64,000 nucleotides of DNA from Palsa-1033 sp963735455 (GCA_963735455.1 CAVTKZ010000003.1:310001-374000); one strand, 5' to 3'. Shown: positions 24,788 through 33,879, counted from the stretch's first letter. A program made the numbers and translations. Notes: generated by a model from the letters alone, not told the origin.

Positions 24788-25966
24788 ATGCTCGCCGAGC
24801 GGACCATCGAGCTGCTCCTGCGCGACCGCGTCCGTTTCGGCGCGGGCGCCATCGCCGAGCTACCGGCGCTGGTCCGAGAGCTGGGCGGTCCGGATGCGGG
24901 CGCCTTCCTGGTCTCCGACCCCGGGGTCGTCGGATCGGGCGTCACCGCCCGGGTGGCCACGATCCTGTCGGACGCCGGGATCGCCAACGGCCTGTTCGGA
25001 GGCGTCGAGCCGAACCCGGGGACGACCGTCGTCGAGCGCGGCGGGGCTGCGCTGCGCGAGTTTGGCACCGACGGCACGATCGTCGTCCCGGTCGGCGGCG
25101 GCTCATCGATGGACACCGCCAAGGCGCTCTCGCTCTACGCGGTCAACCGCGTGCCCGCCGCGGAGCTGGGCTACGACAACCCCGCCCTGCTGCCCGGGCT
25201 GCCCCTGCTGGCGGTGCCCACGACCGCGGGGACCGGCGCCGAGACGAACAGCTTCGGGGTGATCACCGACGAGGCCGCCGGCCGGAAGTCGTACATCGGC
25301 CATCCGAGCCTATTGCCGCGGGCCTGCATCCTCGACCCAGAGCTGACCCTCGGCCTGCCCAGGGCCGCGACCGCCGCGACCGGCATCGACGCGCTGACCC
25401 ACTCCCTCGAGTCGCTCCTGTCCCGCAATCCGAATCCGTTTGCCGAAGGTCTGGCGCTCCAGGTGATCCGGACCGTGGCGGACTTCCTGCCCCGGGCCGT
25501 GGCCGATGGCACGGACCTCGAGGCGCGCAGCCAGCTCCTGCTTGCCTCGCACCTGGCGGGGATCGGCCAGGCCAGCGGGACCGGCGTGGGCCTGGTCCAC
25601 GCCCTCGGGCATGCCCTCGGGACGCGTGGCCGCCTGGCCCACGGCGCGGCGCTCGCAGCGGTCCTGCCGGGTGTGCTCGCCTTCTACCTCGGGACCCGGG
25701 ATCGCGAGCTCGCCCTGGTGGGGATTGCCCTCGGCGTCGCGTCGCCCCAGGACCGGCCGGACGTGGCCGCCCAGGCAGCGGTCGAGGGCATCGCCGCGCT
25801 GATCTCGGCCGTCGATCAGCGCCGCACGTTGGGCGAGCTCGGCCTGGATCGGGAGGCCGTCGCCGGCCTTGTCACGGATGCCCTGGCCGATCCCGCAATC
25901 AACAACTCGCCTCGACTGCCGACCATCGCCGACGCGACCAGAATTCTCGAGGCCATTGCCGGCTGA
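24788..25966 (+). CDS. Iron-containing alcohol dehydrogenase
   Basis: A 392-residue group III (Fe-dependent) alcohol dehydrogenase. The NAD-binding motif is VGGGSSMDTAK (about residues 99-109), PTTAGTGAETNSFGVI precedes the metal site, and ligands are expected in ATGIDALTHSLE (Asp/His) and VHALGHALGTRGRLAHG (two His). It starts 3 nt after soxD and is the last gene of the methylated-amine operon. It could oxidise or reduce a short alcohol, aldehyde or 2-oxo compound from the substrate's carbon skeleton, or formaldehyde; the sequence does not settle which. It is convergent with the response regulator, with only 20 bp between. Confidence 0.84.
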   Translation: MLAERTIELLLRDRVRFGAGAIAELPALVRELGGPDAGAFLVSDPGVVGSGVTARVATILSDAGIANGLFGGVEPNPGTTVVERGGAALREFGTDGTIVVPVGGGSSMDTAKALSLYAVNRVPAAELGYDNPALLPGLPLLAVPTTAGTGAETNSFGVITDEAAGRKSYIGHPSLLPRACILDPELTLGLPRAATAATGIDALTHSLESLLSRNPNPFAEGLALQVIRTVADFLPRAVADGTDLEARSQLLLASHLAGIGQASGTGVGLVHALGHALGTRGRLAHGAALAAVLPGVLAFYLGTRDRELALVGIALGVASPQDRPDVAAQAAVEGIAALISAVDQRRTLGELGLDREAVAGLVTDALADPAINNSPRLPTIADATRILEAIAG

Positions 25967-25986
25967 CACAGAATTCAGCCGGACGA

Positions 25987-26637
25987 TCAGGCTCGACGAC
26001 GGAGATAGGCCAGGACCGCGAGGACGCGACGGTGCTGATCCGGCGCTTCATCAAAGCCAAGCTTCATGAAGATCTGCCGAATGTGCGCCTCGACGGTCTT
26101 GGGACTGACGACGAGGGCGGCTTCGATCGCGCGGTTCGAATGACCCTCGGCCATCAGCGCCAGGACCTCGAGCTCTCGGCTCGTGAGCTCATCCAGCGCG
26201 TCGTGTTCGCGGCGCCGTCGGACGAGGCGCTGGACGATCGTCGGGTCGATCACCGATTCGCCCTCGTGGACGCGCCGCAGAGCGTCGGCCAGGACGGCAA
26301 TGTCGGACACGCGGTCCTTGAGCAGATAGCCGACTGATGCGGAGTGCTCCTCCAGCAGGCGCATCGCGTAGTTCGAGTCCAGGTAGTGCGACAGGAGCAG
26401 CACCGCGACGGTCGGGTGGCGGCGCCGAATCTCGTGGGCCGCCAGAAGGCCCTCATCGGTGTGGGTCGGCGGCATTTTGATATCGATGATTGCCACGTCC
26501 GGGAGGAGGCGAGACACCAGCTCCTCGAGATCCGCGCCTGTGCCAGCTGTCCCGACCACGTCGAATCCCGCGTCTCTCAAGAGCCGAGCCAGGCCCTCCC
26601 TCAGGAGCGCCTCGTCCTCGGCAATTACGACCCGCAC
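25987..26637 (-). CDS. NarL/FixJ-family response regulator
   Basis: A 216-residue two-domain regulator. The receiver has the acidic pocket (VVIAEDEALLREG), phosphorylatable Asp in VAIIDIKMPP (about residue 51), and Lys in YLLKDRV. The LuxR-type HTH has LTSRELEVLALMAEGHSNRAIEAALVVSPKTVEAHI (about residues 150-185). It is the last gene of a four-gene overlapping operon and overlaps the preceding kinase by 13 bp. Presumably it is the transcriptional output of the split kinase pair upstream. Confidence 0.88.
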   Translation of the reverse strand: MRVVIAEDEALLREGLARLLRDAGFDVVGTAGTGADLEELVSRLLPDVAIIDIKMPPTHTDEGLLAAHEIRRRHPTVAVLLLSHYLDSNYAMRLLEEHSASVGYLLKDRVSDIAVLADALRRVHEGESVIDPTIVQRLVRRRREHDALDELTSRELEVLALMAEGHSNRAIEAALVVSPKTVEAHIRQIFMKLGFDEAPDQHRRVLAVLAYLRRRA

Positions 26638-28421
26638 GGGATCTCCACATTCAGGTCGACCTCGTCTGTCCCGCGCGTCACTGCGAGGAGTCCGTCGACG
26701 GCGCCGATCCGGTCCGCGAGATCCTCGGCGATGCGCTCGGGCAGCGCCGGCATGCTGACCTTGATTACCAGCCGTTCCTGGATGCGAGCAGACCCGATCC
26801 GGATCGGCCCTTGTCCCCCGTGGACGGCCTCGGCCACGACGTGATACGCGGCGGCCTCGATCATCGGATCGAAGCGATCCTCGACCATGGCACCGATCGT
26901 CATCGGCCTCGTCGAACCTTCGGCCAATGCGTCCACGGCCGCGGCAAGCCCTTCGTCACCGAGCACGGCCGGATAGAGGCCATGGGCGATCCGGCGTAGG
27001 TCCTCGAGGGCCAGCAGGAGCTCTCGCCCGGCGGCTTCCAACAGCGGGTCGACATCGGGCCCCCGTCCGATCAGTTTGAGCCCGATTGAGACCGCAATGA
27101 GGTGCTGCTGTGCGCCGTCGTGGAGATCGCGCTCCAGCTGCCTTCGGCGCGCATCTCCCGTTTCCACGATCCGTCGCCGAGCGGCTCGCAGCATGTCCAG
27201 CTGAGCCTGCGCTTCGGCTTGCAGTCGCTCATGCTCGAGACCGAGTCGAGCTGCGGCGATGACCTCTTCGATTTCGGCCGGGTCCTGGAGCACCTCCAAG
27301 TCATGTTCCACGACGGCCACGATCTCGCCGTCTCGAATGATCGGTGTCGTGGACCTGCCGGCCCGGGCCGCGAGAGATGTGAGCCGGCCGCCGGCATCGA
27401 CCATCCGCCCACCGGCAACTGGATAGGCAATCAGCAGGTCGGGGTCTCTGAGAACGGCGGCGAGATGGTCGCGCAGCCCGCCGACCAGCGGCGATCCGGT
27501 GAGCTCGGCGACGATCCTGGCGACACGGCCACGAGCTCTGCGAGCCCGGACCCATTCGGATCCCACGCCCATGGCCAGCGCCAGCAGCGCGGCGGCCTGT
27601 CCCAGGCGCAGGAGCTGGTCAAGCGGATCGGTCGACGGGATATCGACGATCACCGCCCGGCCAAGGGCAACCGAAGCCAGGATCAGGAAGATGATCCCGG
27701 GGCCCAGGATTGGTCCCGCAAAGCGCCGCGCCTCGTCGCTCGCGCGATAGACCGAAACGGCAAGCACGGCTACGGCGGCCAGCGCCCAGGCCACTCCGAA
27801 AGCGGCGCCAACACGCGCGGCGCCATCGGCGAAGGACGGCGCCGAACCGAGGTCGATCAGGTTCGAGGGGCAGAAGGCACAACCGCTCGCTCGGGGATCA
27901 AAGCTCATCGCTGGGATGACCCCGAGTCCAAGCACCGCCACGCCGTAGCCGGCCGCGATGAACGCCCGTCGGGCGGTTCCGGGTCCGCCAGCCACTGATA
28001 GAAGGGCATGGCCGACAAGGGGCAAGTACAGCCAGCCCAACCCGAGTCCGACCGTAAACCCGGCGTCAAAGCCGATGGTCGGATCCGACCACTCGGACAG
28101 AAACCAGGCGCCGCCAGCCGCCACCAGCAGCGTTCCCAGCCAGGCTCGGCGACCGCGTCGCCAGGTCTCGAGGCCGGCGACCACGAGTCCCCAGCCGGCG
28201 CCGAGCCCAATCGCCGAACTCGCCACAGATCCACTGAGGTACGAGAAGCCTGGCGCGGCCTCGGCGGCACGAAACGAGATCAGACCGACCGAGGCGGCGA
28301 GCAAGGCGGCGACGACCCGAATGGCCGGATGGCGCAGGAGGCGGTTGTCGATGGCGAGGGCCGCGCGCCGGCCGGCGCCGATGACGATCAACGCGCTCCT
28401 CCGACGCTGCCAGCCGCCCAA
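26625..28421 (-). CDS. Membrane histidine kinase-like protein with intact phospho-acceptor His but degenerate ATPase domain
   Basis: Up to 598 residues: about eight membrane segments (residues ~35-290), a GAF-like region, a helical linker and a HisKA_3 dimerisation domain with QLERDLHDGAQQHL, where His434 is the phospho-acceptor. The catalytic domain is abnormal. The N-box expected as EALxNxxKHA reads EAVHGGQGP; the DDGxGG G1 box and glycine-rich G2 loop are absent, leaving ERIAEDLADRIGAVDGLLAV. So it has the His but probably cannot bind ATP. It is homologous along its length to its upstream neighbour, which has the opposite defect. The ATG at 28421 overlaps that gene by 34 bp; a TTG at 28391 would give a neat TTGA overlap. 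Confidence 0.82.
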   Translation of the reverse strand: MGGWQRRRSALIVIGAGRRAALAIDNRLLRHPAIRVVAALLAASVGLISFRAAEAAPGFSYLSGSVASSAIGLGAGWGLVVAGLETWRRGRRAWLGTLLVAAGGAWFLSEWSDPTIGFDAGFTVGLGLGWLYLPLVGHALLSVAGGPGTARRAFIAAGYGVAVLGLGVIPAMSFDPRASGCAFCPSNLIDLGSAPSFADGAARVGAAFGVAWALAAVAVLAVSVYRASDEARRFAGPILGPGIIFLILASVALGRAVIVDIPSTDPLDQLLRLGQAAALLALAMGVGSEWVRARRARGRVARIVAELTGSPLVGGLRDHLAAVLRDPDLLIAYPVAGGRMVDAGGRLTSLAARAGRSTTPIIRDGEIVAVVEHDLEVLQDPAEIEEVIAAARLGLEHERLQAEAQAQLDMLRAARRRIVETGDARRRQLERDLHDGAQQHLIAVSIGLKLIGRGPDVDPLLEAAGRELLLALEDLRRIAHGLYPAVLGDEGLAAAVDALAEGSTRPMTIGAMVEDRFDPMIEAAAYHVVAEAVHGGQGPIRIGSARIQERLVIKVSMPALPERIAEDLADRIGAVDGLLAVTRGTDEVDLNVEIPCGS

Positions 28422-29983
28422 TTAGACACGGGCATGATCGCGGTGACTGTCGTCCCGCCCAGCCCGCTGTCGATGGTCAACTGACCGCCGAGCGCCTCGA
28501 CCCGATCGACCAGGCCGCGCAGGCCCGATCCGGACTCGAAACGTGCGCCGCCAACACCGTCGTCGACCACCCGGAGGATCGGCCGACTGGATTCCTCGCC
28601 GAGCTCGACTCGCACCCGGTTCGCGGCCGCATGTTTGGCGACGTTCGCGAGCGCCTCGGAGCATACGAAGTACAGCGTCGACTCCACGGCTGGGTCGTAC
28701 CGACGGCTGGCGGTCAGTGCGCTCTCGACCGGCACCGGGGATCGAGCCGCAAGCTCGGCGATCGCGGCGAGCAGGCCGCCGGACCTGAGCTCGGCCGGAT
28801 AGATGCCGCGGGCGAATTCGCCGAGGCGCTTGCGGGCGGCATCGAGATCTGCTGCCAGGACCTGGAGCTCGCGATCGTCGGGTCGCCTGAGCCCGGCGTC
28901 CGCGATCAGCTCGGCGACGCGGCCGAGACGAGTGCCGGCTCCCATCTCCAGGTCGGCTTCGATCCGCTCGCCCTGCGCATCGGCGGCCTGGACCAGTCGT
29001 TCCCGGGATTCTTCAACATCGCTGACTCGACGCCGGATCTCCGCCTGCATTGCCGAGTTTGAGATCGCCAGCCCGACCGCGGCCGCCACCAGGGCCACGA
29101 CCCGCTGGTCGGCAAGCGTGGATGGATCATGGGCTACGAACCCAGTCTGGCGGCCGGCCACCACGATCGGGGTGACGATCCGGTCGATCGCCGGGGGCGG
29201 TGGCTCCAGCCGCACACCGGCGTCATCGACGAATGAACGGCCGTCGCTGGCGGCATAGCCGAGAAGCAGTGACGGATCCCCGATCGCGCGGGCCAGCCGG
29301 TCTCGAAGTGTGCCGGCGTCGGCCGCGGAGCCAAGATTCACCACGATCTTGGTCAGTACTCCGGGTGAACCCGCCCGCCAGGCGACCTCGGCAAGGGTCA
29401 CCAACGCGGTCAGGGCCAGCGCGATGGGATAGACCAGGAGAGAATCGCCAGTGAATGGCGATCCACTGATCCGGGCGGCGCTGGCGTCGATCAGGACGAG
29501 TCCCACGACGATCGCGAGCACATTCTTGGCGGGCGTCGACCGCCCGCCCCCGCGCACCTGGTACAGCCCGATGATGCCGATCCCGACGAGCTCGACGCCG
29601 ATGGCAATGCCCGCCCAGCCAATTGGGCCCGCGACCGCGACGAGGACGCCGAGATAGGCCGCAGCGACGCTCAATCTCCGGAGCGGCGATGACAGCCGGC
29701 CCGAGGGCTGCGCGGCGAACAGGTGGACGAGCGGCCCACGGTGCAGGAATCCCAGCTCGGGGAGGAGCGTTCCGGCGAACCATGTCGATCCGGTCGCCAT
29801 CAGCAACAACCCCAGGCGGCTCACGGGCTGTATCTGCCAGATCACGTAGCCACTGCCGATGAACAGCCAGCCGACCGCAAGGTCGGCCGCGATCAGGCGA
29901 GGATCCACCCCGGTCGGCCAGCCCGTCTCGGCAATGAGCCCCAGGCCAATCCCACCGGGAATCACGAGCCAGCGCCAGCTCAT
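28388..29983 (-). CDS. Membrane histidine kinase-like protein lacking the phospho-acceptor His, ATPase intact
   Basis: A 531-residue protein with about eight membrane segments (residues ~1-220), a GAF-like region and a HisKA_3/HATPase_c module. In the dimerisation helix, where family members read DLHDGAQ, this protein has DLEMGAG: Glu346 replaces the His (codon 28946-28948). The ATP-binding domain is canonical: N-box CSEALANVAKHA (Asn447), G1 DDGVGG (about 474) and G2 GSGLRGLVDRVEALGG. It could therefore bind and hydrolyse ATP but not autophosphorylate. The start at 29983 overlaps the receiver gene by ATGA; the longer frame to 30151 runs antisense-rich through that gene and is rejected. It probably works with the neighbouring His-bearing homologue. 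Confidence 0.83.
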   Translation of the reverse strand: MSWRWLVIPGGIGLGLIAETGWPTGVDPRLIAADLAVGWLFIGSGYVIWQIQPVSRLGLLLMATGSTWFAGTLLPELGFLHRGPLVHLFAAQPSGRLSSPLRRLSVAAAYLGVLVAVAGPIGWAGIAIGVELVGIGIIGLYQVRGGGRSTPAKNVLAIVVGLVLIDASAARISGSPFTGDSLLVYPIALALTALVTLAEVAWRAGSPGVLTKIVVNLGSAADAGTLRDRLARAIGDPSLLLGYAASDGRSFVDDAGVRLEPPPPAIDRIVTPIVVAGRQTGFVAHDPSTLADQRVVALVAAAVGLAISNSAMQAEIRRRVSDVEESRERLVQAADAQGERIEADLEMGAGTRLGRVAELIADAGLRRPDDRELQVLAADLDAARKRLGEFARGIYPAELRSGGLLAAIAELAARSPVPVESALTASRRYDPAVESTLYFVCSEALANVAKHAAANRVRVELGEESSRPILRVVDDGVGGARFESGSGLRGLVDRVEALGGQLTIDSGLGGTTVTAIMPVSNWAAGSVGGAR

Positions 29984-30342
29984 GTCGGCGCCGCTCCCAG
30001 GACCTCGACGAGGGCGGCCGCAGTCAGGTCGGTCTTTGAGATGAATCCCCGAGCATTGCTCGTCCCCAATCGACGCCGAAAGGACGCGACGTCGCGGCTG
30101 GAAGTCAGCACAACCACCAGCCCGCGTTGGGCATCGATCAGCCGCTGGCAAACCGTGAAGCCGTCATCCCCGGGAAGGTTCACGTCCAGGAGCACGATCT
30201 CCGGCCTCTGGAGGTGGACCGCTTCGACCGCTTCCTGTCCATCGGCAGCCTCGCCGACCACCTGGAATCCGCCCCGCTCGAGCATCGCCCGAGCGACGAC
30301 GCGGAATGGCGCATGGTCGTCCACGATAAGGAGGCGCCGCAT
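29980..30342 (-). CDS. Stand-alone response-regulator receiver domain
   Basis: A 120-residue CheY-like protein with no output domain. Acidic pocket LLIVDDHAPF (Asp8/Asp9), phospho-Asp in IVLLDVNLPGDDG (about residue 53), Thr/Ser in VLTSSRD and Lys in GFISKTDL are all present, so it should be phosphorylatable. It is the first gene of the signalling operon and overlaps the ATPase-competent kinase gene by ATGA. It could act as a phosphate sink, a relay intermediate or a regulator of the kinase pair. Confidence 0.85.
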   Translation of the reverse strand: MRRLLIVDDHAPFRVVARAMLERGGFQVVGEAADGQEAVEAVHLQRPEIVLLDVNLPGDDGFTVCQRLIDAQRGLVVVLTSSRDVASFRRRLGTSNARGFISKTDLTAAALVEVLGAAPT

Positions 30343-30520
30343 CGCTGAATGGTCGCACCTCGTGCGTGCCAGCCATCAGGGCCAGCCCTCAATTCTTGAG
30401 CTGGCGTGTCGGGCCTACCCTAGTTCCGCGTCCGCCGGAATCAAGGGCGTGCCTCGATGAAGTCCGGGTCGAGCGGGTCCAGTCTCCAGCTCGTCCACTT
30501 CGTCATCGGAGGTTCGGCGC

Positions 30521-31992
30521 ATGAAGACGAGACAACTACGAACGATCGGCGCGCTGCTGGCCGGGTCTGCCGTCCTGGCCGCATGCGGAGGTTCCGGGCC
30601 GGCTCCGGACGGCGCCTCTCCGGGGCCGAGCGGAGTCCTCACCAAAGAGGGCGGCGACGCAACGACGACGATGAAGGCGTCGCTGGCGACCGTCATCGAC
30701 AACGGAATCGACGAGCAGGACTTCGCGGACACCCTCAGATCGGTGTCCGGAGGGTCGCTTGACGTTACGGTCACGCCCAACTGGCGCCAGGGTGACCTGA
30801 ACTCCGAGACGGACTTGATCAAGGATGTTGCCGCCGGCAAGACCGAGCTGGGCATCAGCGGCATTCGCGCCTTCGACACCGTCGGCGTTGACAGCTTCGA
30901 GGGTCTCGAGGCGCCGTTTCTGATCGACAGCTACAACCTCGAGGCGAGTGCCCTGTCAAGCGACTGGGGCCAGAAGCTCCTCGATGGCACTCGCGCCGCG
31001 GGCGTCGTCAGCCTCGACTACGTCCAGGGTCCGCTCCGGCTCCCGCTCGGCCTGACCCGCAACCTGGTCCAGGTGACCGACTACCTTGGGGCGCGAATCG
31101 GCATCCGCCCATCCCATGTCAGCGAGATGACGATCCGGGCCCTTGGGGCGACTCCGGTCGCCTGGGCAACTACATCCGGTCTCGACGGCATTGAGATGGA
31201 CCCCTACGGCGTTGCCGGGAACAAATACGACGTCGGCGCGAAATCGTTGACGGGCAACGCCGTCTTCTGGGCGCGGCCGAGCGTGATCTTCGCGAATGCC
31301 AAGTGGTTCGACAGTCTTTCTGCCACCCAGCAGGCTCAGCTCCGCTCCGCAGCCGCGGGCGTCGACCAGCGTTCCGCGACGCGCGTTCAGGCTCAGGAGC
31401 GAGACGGTCTGGGCCTCCTATGCTCCCGAGGGTTTTCGGTGACTCCGGCACCGATCCAGGCGCTTGACGACCTTCGCACCCGAACGCAGCCGGTCATCGC
31501 CGAGCTCGAGAAGGATCCGGCGGTCAAGGCGACGATCGATGCGCTGAACGCCCTCCGAACCACGTCTGGTTCGCCGGATGTCGCCGGACCATGCCCCCAG
31601 GCCGCTGCGAGTCCATCCCTGTCCACCGGGGTGACGCCGCTCGACGGCAAGTGGAAGACGAGCTTCACCAAGGCGGAGCTTGCCGCGTCTCCGCTCCTGT
31701 GGACATCCGGGCGAGATCAACGACGGCAACTGGGGTGACTTCACTCTGTACCTTTGACCACGGACATGTGACCGCGACGCAGCACAACGACATCGAGAGC
31801 AGCTCCACCTCGGGGACCTTCACGGTGAGCGGTGACACCGTGATCCTGGTCCTGAGTGAGGGCGACAATGCCGGCGAGTCGTTCGGCTTTCGATGGAGCA
31901 TCTACAAGAACACCCTGACCTTCAAGCGCGACGAGACGCTTGGGCCAGGGCCGACGCCGACGATCCTGAAGCCGTGGACTCGGGTCCCCTGA
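30521..31992 (+). CDS. DctP-type (TRAP family) substrate-binding lipoprotein with C-terminal β-rich domain (two frame breaks)
   Basis: A secreted lipoprotein of about 490 residues: lipobox LAAC, a linker, a DctP-like solute-binding domain (residues ~45-340; GDLNSETDLIKDVAAGKTELGISG, GIEMDPYGV) and a C-terminal domain starting LDGKWKTSFTKAELAASPLL. The frame breaks twice, near the GGG at 31709-31711 and near 31747. Dropping one base at each gives a continuous SGEINDGNWGDFTLTFDHGHVT ... PTILKPWTRVP. A GGAGG ribosome-binding site precedes the ATG. No TRAP permease genes are nearby. It diverges from the split-kinase operon, so it may feed ligand information to those kinases; this is inference. 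Confidence 0.72.
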
Positions 31993-32016
31993 TCGTCACG
32001 AGACCTGCCAGGTCGG

Positions 32017-32047
32017 GTGAGTGCCGGGCCATTGGCCCGGCACTCAC
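32017..32047. terminator. Bidirectional intrinsic terminator
   Basis: A perfect 14-bp stem (32017-32030 with 32034-32047) closed by a 3-nt loop, followed on the plus strand by TTGTTG, between the convergent binding-protein and LLM oxidoreductase genes. Confidence 0.75.
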
Positions 32048-32077
32048 TTGTTGCCTGGGATCGAGGTCGGGCCGGGC

Positions 32078-33022
32078 TCAGGCCAGGAGGGGCTTCACCT
32101 CGCCGATGAAGCGCTCCAGGGTCTCCATGTCGTACGGGGCCGGCTGCTCGGAGAGGACGGTCCTGAAGCCCAGGTCGATGTACGGCCGGAGCTTGTCGGC
32201 GATCTGGGCCGGCGTGCCGCACCAGAACGTGTCGTCGTCGGCCACGTCGGACCAGGGCGTCCGGTTGTGCTGCAGGGCGGCATGCATCACTCGCTCGGCC
32301 TCGGCCTGGCTGTCGCGGATCGTGAGCTTGACGCCCAGGGTGAACTCGATCTCCGAGATGTCCCGGCCGACGGCGTCGCAGTGGCCCTGGAGGACCTCGA
32401 CCTTGTGGGCGATGAACTCGGGCGTGCCCATCGCGTTCCACTGGTCGGCGTACCTGGCCACCGTGCGCAGGGTCTTCTTCTCGCCGCTGCCCCCGATCAT
32501 GATCGGCAGGTGGGCCTGGAGCGGGATCGGGTGGTGCTGCAGCTCGTTGAAGGCGTAGTGCCCGCCGGGCGCCGAGCTGACGGTCTTGCCGTCGAGCAGC
32601 GGCCGGATGGCCCCGACCGCCTCGTCGAGCCAGTCGAGGCGCTGCCCGAAGCCGGTTCCGAAGTCGATCCCGTGGGCGGTGTGCTCGGGCTCCATCCAGG
32701 CCCCGCCGATGCCCAGGATCGCCCGGCCGTTGCTGATGTGGTCGAGGGTTGCGACGTTCTTGGCGACCAGGCCCGGATTGCGGAACGTGTTGGCGCCGAC
32801 CAGCAGGCCGAGCTGACTTCGCTTCGTGGCGATGCCCCAGGCCGCGAGCGTCGACCAGCCCTCGAAGATCGGCTGGTACGGGTCGCCGAAGATCGCGTAC
32901 AGGTGATCCCAGGTCCACAGGCTGTCATAGCCCAGGTCGTCGACCTTCTGGGCGCCCTCGAGCATCTCCGGCCAGCTGGCCGCCTGGCTCCAGAGCAGGA
33001 TTCCGCACTTGAGATCGGTCAT
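32078..33022 (-). CDS. LLM-class (luciferase-like, probably F420-dependent) oxidoreductase
   Basis: A 314-residue TIM-barrel flavin/F420 enzyme of the bacterial luciferase-like superfamily. KCGILLWSQAASWPEMLEGAQKVDDLGYDSLWTWDH is the usual family opening, then LLVGANTFRNPGLVAKNVATLDHISNGRAILGIGGAW and LPIMIGGSGEKKTL, the phosphate-binding segment. The start at 33022 is preceded by GGAGAG at a good distance; an ATG five codons upstream is less well placed. Cofactor F420 versus FMN and the substrate cannot be told from sequence. Confidence 0.83.
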   Translation of the reverse strand: MTDLKCGILLWSQAASWPEMLEGAQKVDDLGYDSLWTWDHLYAIFGDPYQPIFEGWSTLAAWGIATKRSQLGLLVGANTFRNPGLVAKNVATLDHISNGRAILGIGGAWMEPEHTAHGIDFGTGFGQRLDWLDEAVGAIRPLLDGKTVSSAPGGHYAFNELQHHPIPLQAHLPIMIGGSGEKKTLRTVARYADQWNAMGTPEFIAHKVEVLQGHCDAVGRDISEIEFTLGVKLTIRDSQAEAERVMHAALQHNRTPWSDVADDDTFWCGTPAQIADKLRPYIDLGFRTVLSEQPAPYDMETLERFIGEVKPLLA

Positions 33023-33588
33023 CTGGGGGCTCTCCATGTGGGCCGGCTGGGGGAGTGCCAAGTATCGCCGATCCGCGCAGCCGTCTCGTTGTCGGCCGGC
33101 CGGATCGGGCCGTTCCGGGCCGATCCGGGCATCGCGATCCCCTCGGCGATCGTTCGTTCCGAGTGGATTGACACCCCCGCCCAGCGATGGCGCGAGGGCG
33201 CGAGGCGACCGTGGGTAGGGCGGCCGACAGCCACGCTTCGAGCCTGGCGGAAGCGTCGAGAGCTCAGGTCCTGTGCTCGAACGACCTGGTCGAGGGCTGG
33301 GGCCCGCTGAGCGCCAAGGATGACCGTGAACCCGGAACCGATCCGGCGAAGGGCGATTCAGGCGCCCGACTCGGGACAAATGTCGCTCCCAGACGCGGTA
33401 TCAGTGGATTGCGGCCGAATCAGCGTGGTTCACGCGGCGGTGCGGGCCGATCTGTGCGTGAAACGCGCCGAACGAGGCGGCGATTTCGAGCCGAGTCTGC
33501 CTCGGCCCGCGCCTTACTGCGTCTGTAGGCGACATTCGTCCCAACCTGGACGCGAGCGGGGTCGGGCAGCCCGCTCCGGCACGACTAG
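33023..33588. other. Intergenic stretch without a convincing gene
   Basis: About 570 bp between two minus-strand genes. A plus-strand frame at 33187-33528 has Arg/Ser-rich composition, no start signal and no family resemblance, so I do not call it. No RNA gene, repeat or strong hairpin is evident. Confidence 0.5.
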
Positions 33589-33867
33589 TCAGGCGTTGTC
33601 CAGCTCGCGCGAGATCGCCCGCAGGATGAAGCGGGCCGCCTCGGCGCTCTTGCCGCCGAGCTTCTGGCCGTCGTCCTGCTCGAGGGCCAGGGCAAGGTCG
33701 CCGAGCATCTGGGCGAGCGCCGGCGTCCGCTGCAGCGCTCCCGCGGCGAAGGCCGCCTCGAGGCCGCTGGCCGCCAGGCGGGCGTTGTCGACCGCGTGGC
33801 CCTTGGCCTCCATCTCGGCCCGGAACGAGGCACGGGCCGCCTCGGCGGCAGGTCCCGAGCTGGCCAT
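33589..33867 (-). CDS. Small hypothetical protein
   Basis: A 92-residue Ala-rich, helical protein (MASSGPAAEAARASFRAEME ...). I do not recognise the family. It ends 12 bp upstream of the acetyltransferase stop on the same strand, so it may be the distal gene of a two-gene unit. No signal peptide or membrane segment. Coding rather than spurious is supported by regular codon use and position. Confidence 0.5.
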   Translation of the reverse strand: MASSGPAAEAARASFRAEMEAKGHAVDNARLAASGLEAAFAAGALQRTPALAQMLGDLALALEQDDGQKLGGKSAEAARFILRAISRELDNA

Positions 33868-33879
33868 TGCCGACCCTCC

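Noticed and set aside
33187..33528. Plus-strand frame in the 33.0-33.6 kb gap
   Set aside because: Arg/Ser-rich, no ribosome-binding site or -10 box at a useful distance, no domain similarity.
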